Positions 19,772-28,178 of a stretch of 64,000 bases of DNA are shown piece after piece. The first letter of the stretch is position 1; each line of letters begins with the position of its first letter. Both the position numbers and the translations under genes were made by a program. Source of the stretch: a virus; the IMG/VR virus record IMGVR_UViG_3300030102_006960, positions 3,950 through 67,949 of that record. One strand, written 5' to 3'. Below the pieces are notes generated by a model that did not search any database, had not been told where the DNA came from, and worked only from the letters and a program-made list of their open reading frames with translations.

Positions 19772-19954
19772 ATGGATAATAAAAAAGACATACAAAGAAC
19801 TAAAGATTTAGAAGACTCACTTAATGAATTTCTTAAAGTTAATGAAGAAAAAGAGTGTGAAGGGGAAGAATGTTTAATTAATGATGGTAAAGAAATTGTG
19901 GAAAGAGTTAATAAAGTTTATAAAACTACTGACGGAAGACAATTATTAATATAA
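19772..19954 (+). CDS. Small acidic protein, 60 aa
   Basis: This is a short charged helical protein with a Cys pair (ECEGEEC) and the C-terminal phrase YKTTDGRQLLI. No family is recognised with confidence. It starts 15 nt after a candidate late promoter motif and ends 5 nt before the acidic scaffold-like gene, so the two are probably co-transcribed late. A role in head assembly would fit its charge and neighbour, but this is inference. Confidence 0.55.
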   Translation: MDNKKDIQRTKDLEDSLNEFLKVNEEKECEGEECLINDGKEIVERVNKVYKTTDGRQLLI

Positions 19955-19959
19955 AAAAA

Positions 19960-20691
19960 ATGGATAAGAAAAAATTAATATCGGAAGAGTTAAAAAGACA
20001 TATGGAACTATTGGAATATACGTTTTATATGGAAGATAAAGTTGGCGGTGATGATACTGACGAACTTTTATTAGGTGCTAAACAACTTTATGAACAAGAT
20101 CCTGTACCCGCTGAAGATACAGTAGAAGTAGACACTGAAGAAGAGACTACTGAAGACCCATTTGCAGAAGAAGGTGGTGAAGAAGAAACTGTAGATTTAG
20201 ATACTGAAGAAGGATCAGGTGAAACAGATCCATTTGCAGGTGAAGAAGGTATGGAAGTGGAAGATGAATTCGCAACTGAGGAAGGTGGTGAAGAAACTGT
20301 CGAAGTAGATGTTACAGATATAGTAGATAAAGCAGAACAAACAAGAACAGAAATAGAGGGGATGACTGCAAAAATGGATGAATTATTAGGTAAATTAGGT
20401 GATTTAGAAGGTAAGGTAGGTGATATGGATCAAGTTATTAATAAAATAGATGGATTAGAAAAAGAAATCGCAGATAGAAACCCAACACCGGTAGAAAGAT
20501 TAGAAATGAGATCGATGGATTCTTTTCCATATAGTGTTTCTTTAACTGATTATTGGTCAGATAAAGAAGGATATGATGTTGGGGGTAAAGAAGAGGAAGA
20601 ATACACCATAACTCAAAAAGACGTAGATGATTATAGTGCAACAGAAATAAAAAATTCTTTTGACTATGATAAGGATGACGAAGATTATTAA
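19960..20691 (+). CDS. Acidic coiled-coil protein, scaffold/core-like
   Basis: The 243-aa product opens with a basic helical leader (residues 1-20, LISEELKRHMELLEY) and then becomes extremely acidic. Residues about 50-120 are mostly Glu, Asp, Thr and Gly with repeated phrases (DPFAEEGGEE, DPFAGEEG, FATEEGGEE). A heptad-rich coiled coil follows (about 125-170). The C-terminus is again acidic and Tyr/Asp-rich. Composition resembles phage prohead core or scaffold proteins, which are acidic helical proteins with N-terminal targeting leaders, but no family motif confirms this. A strong terminator hairpin starts 28 nt after the stop codon. Confidence 0.5.
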   Translation: MDKKKLISEELKRHMELLEYTFYMEDKVGGDDTDELLLGAKQLYEQDPVPAEDTVEVDTEEETTEDPFAEEGGEEETVDLDTEEGSGETDPFAGEEGMEVEDEFATEEGGEETVEVDVTDIVDKAEQTRTEIEGMTAKMDELLGKLGDLEGKVGDMDQVINKIDGLEKEIADRNPTPVERLEMRSMDSFPYSVSLTDYWSDKEGYDVGGKEEEEYTITQKDVDDYSATEIKNSFDYDKDDEDY

Positions 20692-20707
20692 ATAATTAAA
20701 AAAATTA

Positions 20708-20739
20708 TTTGACATATTAACCAATAATGACTATATTTG
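20708..20739 (+). promoter_or_regulatory. Bacteroidota-type promoter P1 of the gp32-type gene, inside a terminator
   Basis: TTTG (20708-20711), a spacer of exactly 20 nt and TATATTTG (20732-20739) give a perfect match. The -7 box occupies the loop of the terminator hairpin at 20719-20756, so promoter and terminator share DNA. Confidence 0.55.
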
Positions 20740-20756
20740 TTCATTATTGGTTTTTT
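20719..20756 (+). terminator. Rho-independent terminator of the upstream operon
   Basis: AACCAATAATGA (20719-20730) is perfectly complementary to TCATTATTGGTT (20741-20752), a 12-bp stem with a 10-nt loop and a run of six T ending at 20756. It follows the stop of the acidic gene by 28 nt and insulates the gp32-type gene. Confidence 0.75.
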
Positions 20757-20762
20757 CATGTA

Positions 20763-20793
20763 TTGACTTTTAAGAAAAAACTTATTATATTTA
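20763..20793 (+). promoter_or_regulatory. Bacteroidota-type promoter P2 of the gp32-type gene
   Basis: TTG (20763-20765), a spacer of exactly 20 nt and TATATTTA (20786-20793) form a second promoter directly after the terminator. The ATG at 20826 is 33 nt away, so this transcript has a short A-rich leader. Confidence 0.6.
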
Positions 20794-20825
20794 GAAATAA
20801 TTATTAACATTTAAAAAAAATAGAA

Positions 20826-21722
20826 ATGAGTAACAGTTTAGACGCAATTTTGTCTCAGTATGAAAGTAATACTGAAAACAGTTCAAAAAAACCTAAGTTA
20901 TCTAATGAAGATAGACTTAAGAAGTATTTCACTGAAAAACTTCAACAAGGTGTAAAAAATGCAACTCGAAGATTTAGAATTTTACCTGCAAAAGATGGTA
21001 AGTCTCCATTCGAAGAAGTATATTTTTACGAAAGACAAGTGAATGGTAAATATGAAAAAATTTACTGTAATAAATTAAATGATGGCGAACATTGCCCAAT
21101 GTATGAAGCAAAAGAAGCTTTATTAATGGAGGGTAGTAAAAAAGCTAAAGAAATGGCTAGAGAGTATACTCCTCGTAAATTTTATGTGGTAAAAGGTATT
21201 GATAGAGATAACGAAGATCACGGTGTTAAATTTTGGAGATTTAAACACAATTACACAGGTAATGGTGTTATGGATAAGTTAATGCCACTTTTTAAATTAA
21301 AAGGTGATATTACAGATGCTAGAGAAGGTAGAGATATTATTATAACTACTAACCGTAATGAAAAAGGGTGGAGTGTAGTAACATCTATTATGTGTGATGA
21401 TGTAAGTATGTTAACTGAAGATACTACTAAGGCTAACGATTGGTTTAACAACGAAGAAACATTTAGAGATGTTTACGCTAAAAAATCTACAGAATATTTA
21501 GAGATTGTAGCAAAAAATATGACTCCAGTTTGGGATTCAGAACAAAGTAAATATGTTGCAGAAGAAGAAAGAGAAGAATCAGAAACTGCTTCATTAGAAG
21601 AAGAAATAACTTACTTAAGAGAGGAAACTAAGACTCAGAACTCTGAATCTTCATTTGAAGATGATGATGAAGTTACAGTGACTAATTTAGAAACCGGTGG
21701 TAGTGATGATTTACCATTTTAA
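20826..21722 (+). CDS. gp32: gp32-type single-stranded DNA-binding protein
   Basis: The 298-aa protein coats ssDNA during replication and recombination. A short N-terminal arm precedes a core with the gp32-like phrases RFRILPAKDGKSPFEEVYFY, VKGIDRDNEDHGVKFWRFKH and EGRDIIITTNR. A reduced metal-site region (YCNKL then EHCPMY, about residues 79-90) has two Cys and one His rather than the full zinc set of T4 gp32. The C-terminus is acidic and ends DDLPF, like the tip of bacterial SSB (DDDIPF) and unlike T4 gp32. It heads the UvsX-exonuclease-helicase cluster, has tandem promoters and is followed by a terminator, so it is probably strongly expressed. Confidence 0.85.
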   Translation: MSNSLDAILSQYESNTENSSKKPKLSNEDRLKKYFTEKLQQGVKNATRRFRILPAKDGKSPFEEVYFYERQVNGKYEKIYCNKLNDGEHCPMYEAKEALLMEGSKKAKEMAREYTPRKFYVVKGIDRDNEDHGVKFWRFKHNYTGNGVMDKLMPLFKLKGDITDAREGRDIIITTNRNEKGWSVVTSIMCDDVSMLTEDTTKANDWFNNEETFRDVYAKKSTEYLEIVAKNMTPVWDSEQSKYVAEEEREESETASLEEEITYLREETKTQNSESSFEDDDEVTVTNLETGGSDDLPF

Positions 21723-21743
21723 TTTAATATAAATGTTAAAAGT

Positions 21744-21774
21744 GGGTCATCTTTTTAGGTGACCTATTTTTTTA
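21744..21774 (+). terminator. Terminator after the gp32-type gene
   Basis: GGTCA (21745-21749) pairs with TGACC (21760-21764), extended by a G-T pair, and is followed by a T-rich run (TATTTTTTT). It lies between the gp32-type stop and the uvsX start, so it probably attenuates read-through. Confidence 0.55.
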
Positions 21775-21785
21775 AAAAAAAATAT

Positions 21786-22835
21786 ATGGCTAAGAAACCA
21801 ATTAAGAAAAAAACAAGCGATTTTTCTAGTATACGTAAAAAGTTTTCTTCTAGTGATAAGTATAAAGAACAGAAATACTTTGATTTAGGAGAATCATTTC
21901 AAAAAGCGACAGGAATTCCTGGTCCTGCTATGGGTCAAATTAATATGTTATTAGGACATTCAGATACTGGAAAAACAACTGCACTAATACAAACTGCAGT
22001 AGATGCGCAGAAAAAAGGTATATTACCAATATTCATTATAACTGAACAAAAATTTAGTTTTGAACACGCAAAACAAATGGGTTTAGAGACTGAATATATT
22101 GAAGAAGTAGATGAAAGTACTGGTGAAATAGAAGCTTATTGGGATGGATTCTTATTATATAAGTTAGGATTTGAATACATTGAACAAGCTTTCGAATATG
22201 TGACTGAAATTTTAGATGCACAATCAAAAGGAGATATACCACATGATATTGTATTTTTGTGGGACTCTATAGGAACAATACCTTGTAAAATGAGTTTTGA
22301 AGGTAAAGGTGGTAACCAACATACTGCTAGAGTAATATCAGAAAAATGGGGTATGGGAATGGCTCAAAGGATAACCTCTTCTCGTAAAGAGAGTTCTCCT
22401 TATACTAATACAATGGTATTTGTTAACCAACCTTGGGTAGAGTTACCCGATAATCCATTCAGTCAACCCAGAATTCAACCTAAAGGAGGGCAATCAATTT
22501 ATTTATCTTGTGCGTTAGTATTCCTTTTTGGGAATCAAAAAAGTGCAGGAGTATCTAAATTAAATGCAACAAATAAAGGACGTAAAGTAAACTTCGCAGT
22601 TAGAACTAAAGTGGGTATACACAAAAACCATATGAATGGTTTAGGTTATGCTGATTGTAGAATACTGGCGACAACACACGGATTTATTGAAGACGATAAG
22701 AAAGCTATTGATTCTTATAAATCTGACTACAAAGAATATTGGTCTACAGTATTTGATAGTGTCGGTGAAGAAGTAGATTTTACAATAGAAGAAGGAGAAC
22801 ATATTGATGCACCCGTAGAATATGCGGATCAATAA
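21786..22835 (+). CDS. uvsX: UvsX/RecA-type recombinase
   Basis: The 349-aa ATPase forms filaments on ssDNA and performs strand exchange for recombination-dependent replication. Walker A is GHSDTGKTT (residues about 57-65) and Walker B is DIVFLWDSIG. RecA/UvsX-like phrases follow (MVFVNQPWVELP, PKGGQSIYLSCALVFLF). The ATG at 21786 is chosen over one at 21759, because the earlier codon lies inside the terminator hairpin and would add only MTYFFKKKY; the later ATG has the A-rich upstream typical of this genome. It lies directly after the ssDNA-binding protein with which UvsX-type recombinases cooperate. Confidence 0.88.
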   Translation: MAKKPIKKKTSDFSSIRKKFSSSDKYKEQKYFDLGESFQKATGIPGPAMGQINMLLGHSDTGKTTALIQTAVDAQKKGILPIFIITEQKFSFEHAKQMGLETEYIEEVDESTGEIEAYWDGFLLYKLGFEYIEQAFEYVTEILDAQSKGDIPHDIVFLWDSIGTIPCKMSFEGKGGNQHTARVISEKWGMGMAQRITSSRKESSPYTNTMVFVNQPWVELPDNPFSQPRIQPKGGQSIYLSCALVFLFGNQKSAGVSKLNATNKGRKVNFAVRTKVGIHKNHMNGLGYADCRILATTHGFIEDDKKAIDSYKSDYKEYWSTVFDSVGEEVDFTIEEGEHIDAPVEYADQ

Positions 22836-22866
22836 TTTTTTATTAATTTTGTAATCAATATGTTAA

Positions 22867-23910
22867 GTGTCGAGACCAACTAAAAAACCTAAATATACCC
22901 ACACTTTATTAGTAGATGGTGATTCATTGTTAAAAACCGCCTATCATGGTGCAAAAAATCTTTATTATAAAGAAAACCATATAGGTGGGATTTTTCAATT
23001 CTTAACTATGTTAAGAAAAAATATTAATGAGTACAGATACGATAGAGTTTATGTATTTTGGGATGGTGTTTTTAGTGGTAGGTTAAGATATGATATCTAT
23101 AAAGATTATAAAGGTAATAGGGATAAAGATTTTTATTGTGAACAACCACCATCAGAACCTGAATTATATATTCAAAAAGAGAGAGTAATTGATTACTGTG
23201 AAGAACTTTTTATTCGTCAATTTATAGATGAGGTTGTAGAAGCAGATGATGGAATAGGTTATTATTGTAATCAGATTAAAGATAATGAGAAAGTTGTTAT
23301 AATGACTAATGATAGAGATATGTTACAACTACTTAATGATAGAGTTGGAGTATATGTTCTTAATCTTAGAAACATAATTACAATATCAAATTATAACGAA
23401 TATTTTACACATCATTATAGTAATGTTAAGTTATTAAAAATGATTTCTGGTGATGCTAGTGACAATATAAAAGGTATAAAAGGTGTTAGTGAAAAAACAT
23501 TAATAAAATATTTTCCTGAATTTTCTTCCAAAACTTTGACATTGAAAGAAATTTTTAGTAAAATTGAAGAAATTCAAAGTCAAAGAAAAAGTAGATTGAA
23601 AACATTAGATAACATAATTAATAAAGTTACTGTGGGAGTACAAGGTGAAAGTATTTTTGAGGTAAATGAAAAAATTATTAATCTAAAAAAACCTTTGTTA
23701 ACTGAACAATCTAAAACCACTTTAAATAATTTATTTAGTTCTCCTATTGATCCCGAAAATAGGACAACTAAAAATGTAATTAAGATGATGTTAGAAGACG
23801 GATTAACAATGGCAATACCTGGGGGTAGAGACGGTTATATTAACTTTTTACAACCGTTTTTACGAATAATAAAAAAAGAAAAAAGTTATTTTAATAAAAT
23901 TAAAAATTAA
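22867..23910 (+). CDS. rnh: RNase H / 5'-3' exonuclease (T4 Rnh, FEN-like)
   Basis: The 347-aa product removes RNA primers and 5' flaps from lagging-strand fragments. It shows the acidic motifs of the family: LLVDGDSLL near the start, FWDG, EVVEADDGIGYY, MTNDRDMLQLL, and the helix-hairpin-helix phrase SGDASDNIKGIKGVSEKT. The start must be the GTG at 22867, because a TAA in frame immediately precedes it and the next ATG lies beyond the first catalytic Asp. A TAATTTTG box upstream (22844-22851) lacks a matching -33 element. The length agrees with T4 RNase H (305 aa) plus a C-terminal extension. Confidence 0.85.
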   Translation: MSRPTKKPKYTHTLLVDGDSLLKTAYHGAKNLYYKENHIGGIFQFLTMLRKNINEYRYDRVYVFWDGVFSGRLRYDIYKDYKGNRDKDFYCEQPPSEPELYIQKERVIDYCEELFIRQFIDEVVEADDGIGYYCNQIKDNEKVVIMTNDRDMLQLLNDRVGVYVLNLRNIITISNYNEYFTHHYSNVKLLKMISGDASDNIKGIKGVSEKTLIKYFPEFSSKTLTLKEIFSKIEEIQSQRKSRLKTLDNIINKVTVGVQGESIFEVNEKIINLKKPLLTEQSKTTLNNLFSSPIDPENRTTKNVIKMMLEDGLTMAIPGGRDGYINFLQPFLRIIKKEKSYFNKIKN

Positions 23911-23915
23911 AAATT

Positions 23916-24377
23916 ATGAAAAAAAGATATGATAATCTTCCTTATGAATTTTTATTATTGATTAACGGTAAACCTATAGTCGGTAGAAACTTTCAAATAA
24001 ATGGATATAATGAAAAAAGTTTAAGATCCACAGAAATTAAAAATGTTATTGATGATGCAACTGAAGTCATAAAGAACCAATTTAAATTAAAAAGTAATTT
24101 TTATTTGTGGAAGTATTATAATCCTTATGCTATTCAAACTACAGAAGAATTAGAGGAATTAAGACATGATGTATATGAAAATGAAGATTTATTCACTTTA
24201 CAAATTAAAGTTAAAGGAAGGGTTGTAGCACAAAAGATTTTTAGTGGTAATGACTACCCCCCAAAGGTAAGATATGATGTTGATATCAGATCAATTATTC
24301 CTGAAATCATCTCTATTATACAGAATGGGATGAGTTTAAAAAAATATAGTCAAGAATATTGTGGTTACACGCTTTAG
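23916..24377 (+). CDS. Unknown 153-aa protein in the replication cluster
   Basis: No family is recognised. The sequence (EFLLLINGKPIVGRNFQING, LFTLQIKVKGRVVAQKIFSG, YDVDIRSIIPEIISIIQNG) suggests a small alpha/beta protein without signal, membrane segment or metal motif. It follows the exonuclease stop by 5 nt and precedes the helicase, so co-expression with replication genes is likely. An accessory role in replication, such as the helicase-loader position in T4-like clusters, is only a positional possibility. Confidence 0.55.
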   Translation: MKKRYDNLPYEFLLLINGKPIVGRNFQINGYNEKSLRSTEIKNVIDDATEVIKNQFKLKSNFYLWKYYNPYAIQTTEELEELRHDVYENEDLFTLQIKVKGRVVAQKIFSGNDYPPKVRYDVDIRSIIPEIISIIQNGMSLKKYSQEYCGYTL

Positions 24378-24412
24378 TGTATATTTATTAATAAATCAAA
24401 AAGGATTAAATA

Positions 24413-25801
24413 ATGACTAAAGAAAAAGATAAAAATTTAGGTTATTTAGGGTGGAGTTTTCAAATTAAGTTAGTCAAACAATTAATTGAAGATAATAAAT
24501 TTTGTGAGGAGATTATTGATATAATCGATCCAAAATATTTTGATAACGAATATCTTAGAATAATTGTTGCTAGTATTAAAAATTATTATGAAAGTTATGA
24601 AACAATTCCTACTTATGACACTATTTTTCAACTTATAAGAGTAGAAATAAAAAGAGATATCGCTAGAGATTCTGCGATTGAAATGGTTAAAGAGGTAAAA
24701 AATTCAGATAATAAAGATTGTTTACACACACAAGAAGTTGCAACTAAGTTTTGTAAACAACAAGAACTTAAAAAAGCAACAAATAAGATACAAGGAATAT
24801 TAGATTCGGGAGATTTTGATAGGTATGATGAATGCGAAGACATATTAAAAGAAGCTTTATCTGTTGGAGGAGAAAAAGATAATGGTATAGATGTCTTTCA
24901 CGCAATAGATGAGGTATTAAGTGACGATTTTAGAAGTCCTGTACCCACAGGATTAGTTGGTATAGACAATTTAATGGATGGTGGATTATCTAAAGGAGAA
25001 TTAGGTGTGATTTTAGCACCTTTTGGTGTTGGTAAAACTACTTTAATAACTCGTATGGCAAATACTGCTTATAATTTGGGTTACAATGTAGTGCAAATCT
25101 TCTTTGAAGATAACCCAAAAGTCATTCAAAGAAAACATATGACATGTTGGAGTGAAATACCACTAAATGAATTAACTGATAGAAAAGAAGAAGTTAAAGC
25201 ATTATTACCTCAGTTTAAAGAAAAAGAAGGAAATTTAATATTAAAAAAGATGCCGAGTGATGGCACAACAATTAATCATATAAAACAATATTTAAGAAAA
25301 CTAACATCTAATGGTACAAAACCTGATGTTGTTTTTATAGATTATATGGATTGTGTTGTACCCACTAAACAGTTTAAAGATGAATATGCTGGTGAAGGAA
25401 ACGTTATGAGACAGTTTGAAACTATGATATCTGAATTAGACGTTGTTGGGTGGACTGCAGTACAAGGTAATAGAAGTTCTATAGGTGCGGATGTAGTGAA
25501 AGCAGATATGATTGGTGGTTCGATTAAAAAAGGACAAATTGGACACTTTATTATATCAGTAGCTAAGACTTTAGAACAAAAAGAAGAAGGTACTGCTACT
25601 ATGGCAATACTTAAGTCTAGATTTGGTAAAGATGGTATTATATTCGAAGATATATTATTTGATAACGGATCATTAAAAATAGACACTAGTATTTCTAGTG
25701 ACGTTTCATTCTTAGAACACCAAAATGGTGAGGAGAAGAGAAAGTCTCAATTGGTTATAGATGCCATGAAAAAGAAAAGAGAGACATTAGGGGAAAATTA
25801 A
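24413..25801 (+). CDS. gp41: gp41-type replicative DNA helicase (DnaB family)
   Basis: The 462-aa product unwinds DNA at the fork as a ring-shaped hexamer. An N-terminal helical domain (about 1-160, GWSFQIKLVKQLIEDNKFCE) is followed by the RecA-like motor with Walker A APFGVGKTT (about residue 202), Walker B VVFIDYMD, and a later motif VVGWTAVQGNRSSI. The length is close to T4 gp41 (475 aa). Its partner primase lies far away at 56083, as is usual for scattered T4-like modules. It is followed after 29 nt by the ribonucleotide reductase. No strong promoter is seen directly upstream; a TATTTATT motif lies near 24382. Confidence 0.88.
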   Translation: MTKEKDKNLGYLGWSFQIKLVKQLIEDNKFCEEIIDIIDPKYFDNEYLRIIVASIKNYYESYETIPTYDTIFQLIRVEIKRDIARDSAIEMVKEVKNSDNKDCLHTQEVATKFCKQQELKKATNKIQGILDSGDFDRYDECEDILKEALSVGGEKDNGIDVFHAIDEVLSDDFRSPVPTGLVGIDNLMDGGLSKGELGVILAPFGVGKTTLITRMANTAYNLGYNVVQIFFEDNPKVIQRKHMTCWSEIPLNELTDRKEEVKALLPQFKEKEGNLILKKMPSDGTTINHIKQYLRKLTSNGTKPDVVFIDYMDCVVPTKQFKDEYAGEGNVMRQFETMISELDVVGWTAVQGNRSSIGADVVKADMIGGSIKKGQIGHFIISVAKTLEQKEEGTATMAILKSRFGKDGIIFEDILFDNGSLKIDTSISSDVSFLEHQNGEEKRKSQLVIDAMKKKRETLGEN

Positions 25802-25830
25802 TAATAATAAATAAAATAAGTAGTTAAAAA

Positions 25831-27690
25831 ATGGAGTTATCAAGCAAAATTTTATCGGATATTACTGTATATATGAAGTATGCAAAATATCTACCAGAAT
25901 TAAACAGAAGAGAAACATGGGATGAATTAGTTACCCGTAATAAAGAAATGCATCAAAAAAGATACCCTAACATTGCGGATAAAATAGACGAAGCGTACCA
26001 ATTTGTGTACGACAAAAAAGTATTACCCTCAATGAGAAGTATGCAATTTGGTGGAAAACCAATTGAAATATCACCTAATAGAATTTATAATTGTGCATAT
26101 ATGCCTATCGATCATATAGACTCTTTTAGTGAGTGTATGTTTTTATTGTTAGGTGGAACTGGTGTAGGTTACTCAGTACAAAAACATCATGTTGAGAAAT
26201 TACCGCCCGTAAATAAACCTTATGAGAAAAGAACAAAAAGATTTTTAATTAGTGACTCAATAGAAGGTTGGGCAGATGCAATTAAATTATTAATGAAATC
26301 CTATCTTAATGGTAAGAGTTCTAGAATAGTATTTGATTATTCTGATATTAGACCTAAAGGGGCTAGATTAGTTACTTCAGGAGGTAAGGCACCAGGACCT
26401 CAACCATTAAAAGAATGTATCGTTAAAATAACTGGTATATTAAGTGAAAAAGAAGATGGTGAACAACTAACTACTTTAGAGGTACATGATATTGTATGTC
26501 ATATTGCAGATGCGGTATTAGCGGGAGGTATTCGTAGAGCTGCATTAATTAGTTTATTTTCTGCAGACGATCAAGAAATGATTGGTTGTAAATCAGGTAA
26601 TTGGTGGGAAACAAATCCACAAAGAGGTAGATCTAATAACTCAGCGTGTTTAATGAGACATAAGATAACTAAGGAATTCTTTTTAGATTTATGGAAAAGA
26701 GTTGAATTAAGTGGATCTGGTGAGCCAGGTATTTATTTTAATAATGATAAAGACTGGGGTACAAATCCTTGTTGTGAAATAGCTTTGAGACCTTATCAGT
26801 TTTGTAATTTATGTGAAGTCAACGTATCAAACATTGAGTCACAAGAAGATTTAAATGAAAGAGTTAAAGCCGCAGCTTTTATAGGTACACTACAAGCCGG
26901 ATATACACATTTTCATTATTTAAGAGATATATGGCAGGAAACTACTGAAAAAGAAGCATTAATAGGTGTTAGTATGACAGGTATTGGTTCAGGTAGAGTT
27001 TTAGGTTACGATATGGAAGAAGCTGCTAAAGTTGTTAAAAGAGAAAATAGTAGGGTTGCTAAATTAATTGGTATTAATAAATCAGCTAGAACTACTACAG
27101 TTAAACCTGCTGGAACTACTTCACTTACATTAGGTACTTCATCTGGAATACATGCTTGGCATAACGATTATTATATTAGAAGAGTTAGAGTAGGTAAAAA
27201 TGAATCAATGTATGGATACCTTCAAAACAATCACCCAGAATTAATAGAAGACGATTATTTTAGGGGACATGATACCGCAGTTATATCTATACCACAAAAA
27301 GCACCCAAAGGTTCAATATTAAGAACTGAGTCACCATTTGATTTATTAGAAAGAGTTAAAACAGTTGCAACTAAATGGGTTAAAAGTGGGCATAATAGTG
27401 GTTCTAATTCACATAATGTCTCCGCAACAATATCTTTAAAAGAAGAAGATTGGGAGTTAGCTGGTGAATGGATGTGGAATAATAGGGAACATTATAATGG
27501 ATTATCCGTTTTACCATATAATGGTGGTACTTATGTACAAGCACCATTTGAGGATTGTACTAAAGATGAGTATGAAAAAATGATGAAAACACTATCAGAA
27601 ATAGACTTATCTAAAGTAGTAGAAGAAAATGATGAAACAAATTTAAGTGGTGAATTAGCTTGTGCTGGAGGAGCTTGTGAAATTACTTAA
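25831..27690 (+). CDS. nrdJ: Adenosylcobalamin-dependent (class II) ribonucleotide reductase
   Basis: The 619-aa enzyme makes deoxyribonucleotides using a cobalamin-derived thiyl radical. Residues line up with monomeric class II reductases: Cys88 (NCAYM), the NPCCEI motif with Cys314 as radical Cys and Glu316, and Cys325 eleven residues later, matching C119, C408, E410 and C419 of the Lactobacillus enzyme. The C-terminus ends CAGGACEIT with the swinging pair Cys611/Cys616, like CEGGAC in that enzyme. It is shorter than the Lactobacillus protein (739 aa). A single gene suffices, with no small subunit and no oxygen needed, but the host must supply adenosylcobalamin. A terminator follows. Confidence 0.9.
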   Translation: MELSSKILSDITVYMKYAKYLPELNRRETWDELVTRNKEMHQKRYPNIADKIDEAYQFVYDKKVLPSMRSMQFGGKPIEISPNRIYNCAYMPIDHIDSFSECMFLLLGGTGVGYSVQKHHVEKLPPVNKPYEKRTKRFLISDSIEGWADAIKLLMKSYLNGKSSRIVFDYSDIRPKGARLVTSGGKAPGPQPLKECIVKITGILSEKEDGEQLTTLEVHDIVCHIADAVLAGGIRRAALISLFSADDQEMIGCKSGNWWETNPQRGRSNNSACLMRHKITKEFFLDLWKRVELSGSGEPGIYFNNDKDWGTNPCCEIALRPYQFCNLCEVNVSNIESQEDLNERVKAAAFIGTLQAGYTHFHYLRDIWQETTEKEALIGVSMTGIGSGRVLGYDMEEAAKVVKRENSRVAKLIGINKSARTTTVKPAGTTSLTLGTSSGIHAWHNDYYIRRVRVGKNESMYGYLQNNHPELIEDDYFRGHDTAVISIPQKAPKGSILRTESPFDLLERVKTVATKWVKSGHNSGSNSHNVSATISLKEEDWELAGEWMWNNREHYNGLSVLPYNGGTYVQAPFEDCTKDEYEKMMKTLSEIDLSKVVEENDETNLSGELACAGGACEIT

Positions 27691-27710
27691 AATAATGATT
27701 ATTATTAAAT

Positions 27711-27744
27711 AAAAAAAAGGTATCAAACGATACCTTTTTTTTTT
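27711..27744 (+). terminator. Rho-independent terminator after nrdJ
   Basis: GGTATC (27719-27724) pairs with GATACC (27729-27734) around an AAAC loop. A flanking A-tract pairs with the T-run, extending the stem and making it effective in either direction. It separates the replication cluster from the baseplate operon. Confidence 0.85.
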
Positions 27745-27779
27745 ATATAACCTTTTCTTTTAAAAAATTTATTGTAGAA

Positions 27780-27787
27780 TATTTATA
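27780..27787 (+). promoter_or_regulatory. Candidate late promoter motif TATTTATA
   Basis: The motif lies 5 nt before the gp25 ATG, in the context AGAATATTTATATACAT. It is the first promoter-like element after the nrdJ terminator and so probably drives the long baseplate operon. Confidence 0.5.
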
Positions 27788-27792
27788 TACAT

Positions 27793-28176
27793 ATGGCAGA
27801 AGAAAGATTTATAAATATTGATTTTCCTTTTAAGAACAGTGAGAGTGGTTTTTACTTTAAATTAAATCAAACTGATAAAGATGCAATTAAGGCTGATTTA
27901 CTTCATCTTTTATTGACTACTAAAGGAGAAAGATTGTATATGCCAGATTTTGGTAGTGATTTAAAAAAGTTTATTTTTGAACCTAATGATAACATAACAC
28001 ATAGTGAAATTAAAGACAATTTAAATGAGACAATAAAAAAATATATACCAAATTTAGTTGTCGATAGTATAGATTTTAAAAAAAATGACATTGAAGAATT
28101 AATAATAGTTGAATTAAAATATACAGTAGTAGATGGTACTTTCGCATCTTCTGATATTTTAGAAATAACACTTTAA
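27793..28176 (+). CDS. gp25: gp25-like baseplate wedge protein
   Basis: The 127-aa product has the typical length (T4 gp25 is 132 aa) and pattern of the gpW/gp25 family. It shows an initial beta strand with DFPF, then IKADLLHLLLTTKGERLYMPDFG followed by LKKFIFEP, and a C-terminal strand pair IVELKYTV. In contractile tails gp25 connects the sheath to the inner wedge core, and the GERLYMPDFG segment is the most conserved part. It is followed 2 nt later by the gp6-like gene, a conserved pairing in contractile systems. Confidence 0.88.
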   Translation: MAEERFINIDFPFKNSESGFYFKLNQTDKDAIKADLLHLLLTTKGERLYMPDFGSDLKKFIFEPNDNITHSEIKDNLNETIKKYIPNLVVDSIDFKKNDIEELIIVELKYTVVDGTFASSDILEITL

Positions 28177-28178
28177 AT

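Noticed and set aside
21759-21785. Upstream ATG for UvsX
   Set aside because: It lies inside the terminator hairpin and adds a low-complexity MTYFFKKKY. The ATG at 21786 has the usual A-rich start context.
22844-22851. Promoter before the exonuclease gene
   Set aside because: TAATTTTG fits a -7 box, but no TTG lies 20 nt upstream, and spacing to the start differs from the other sites.
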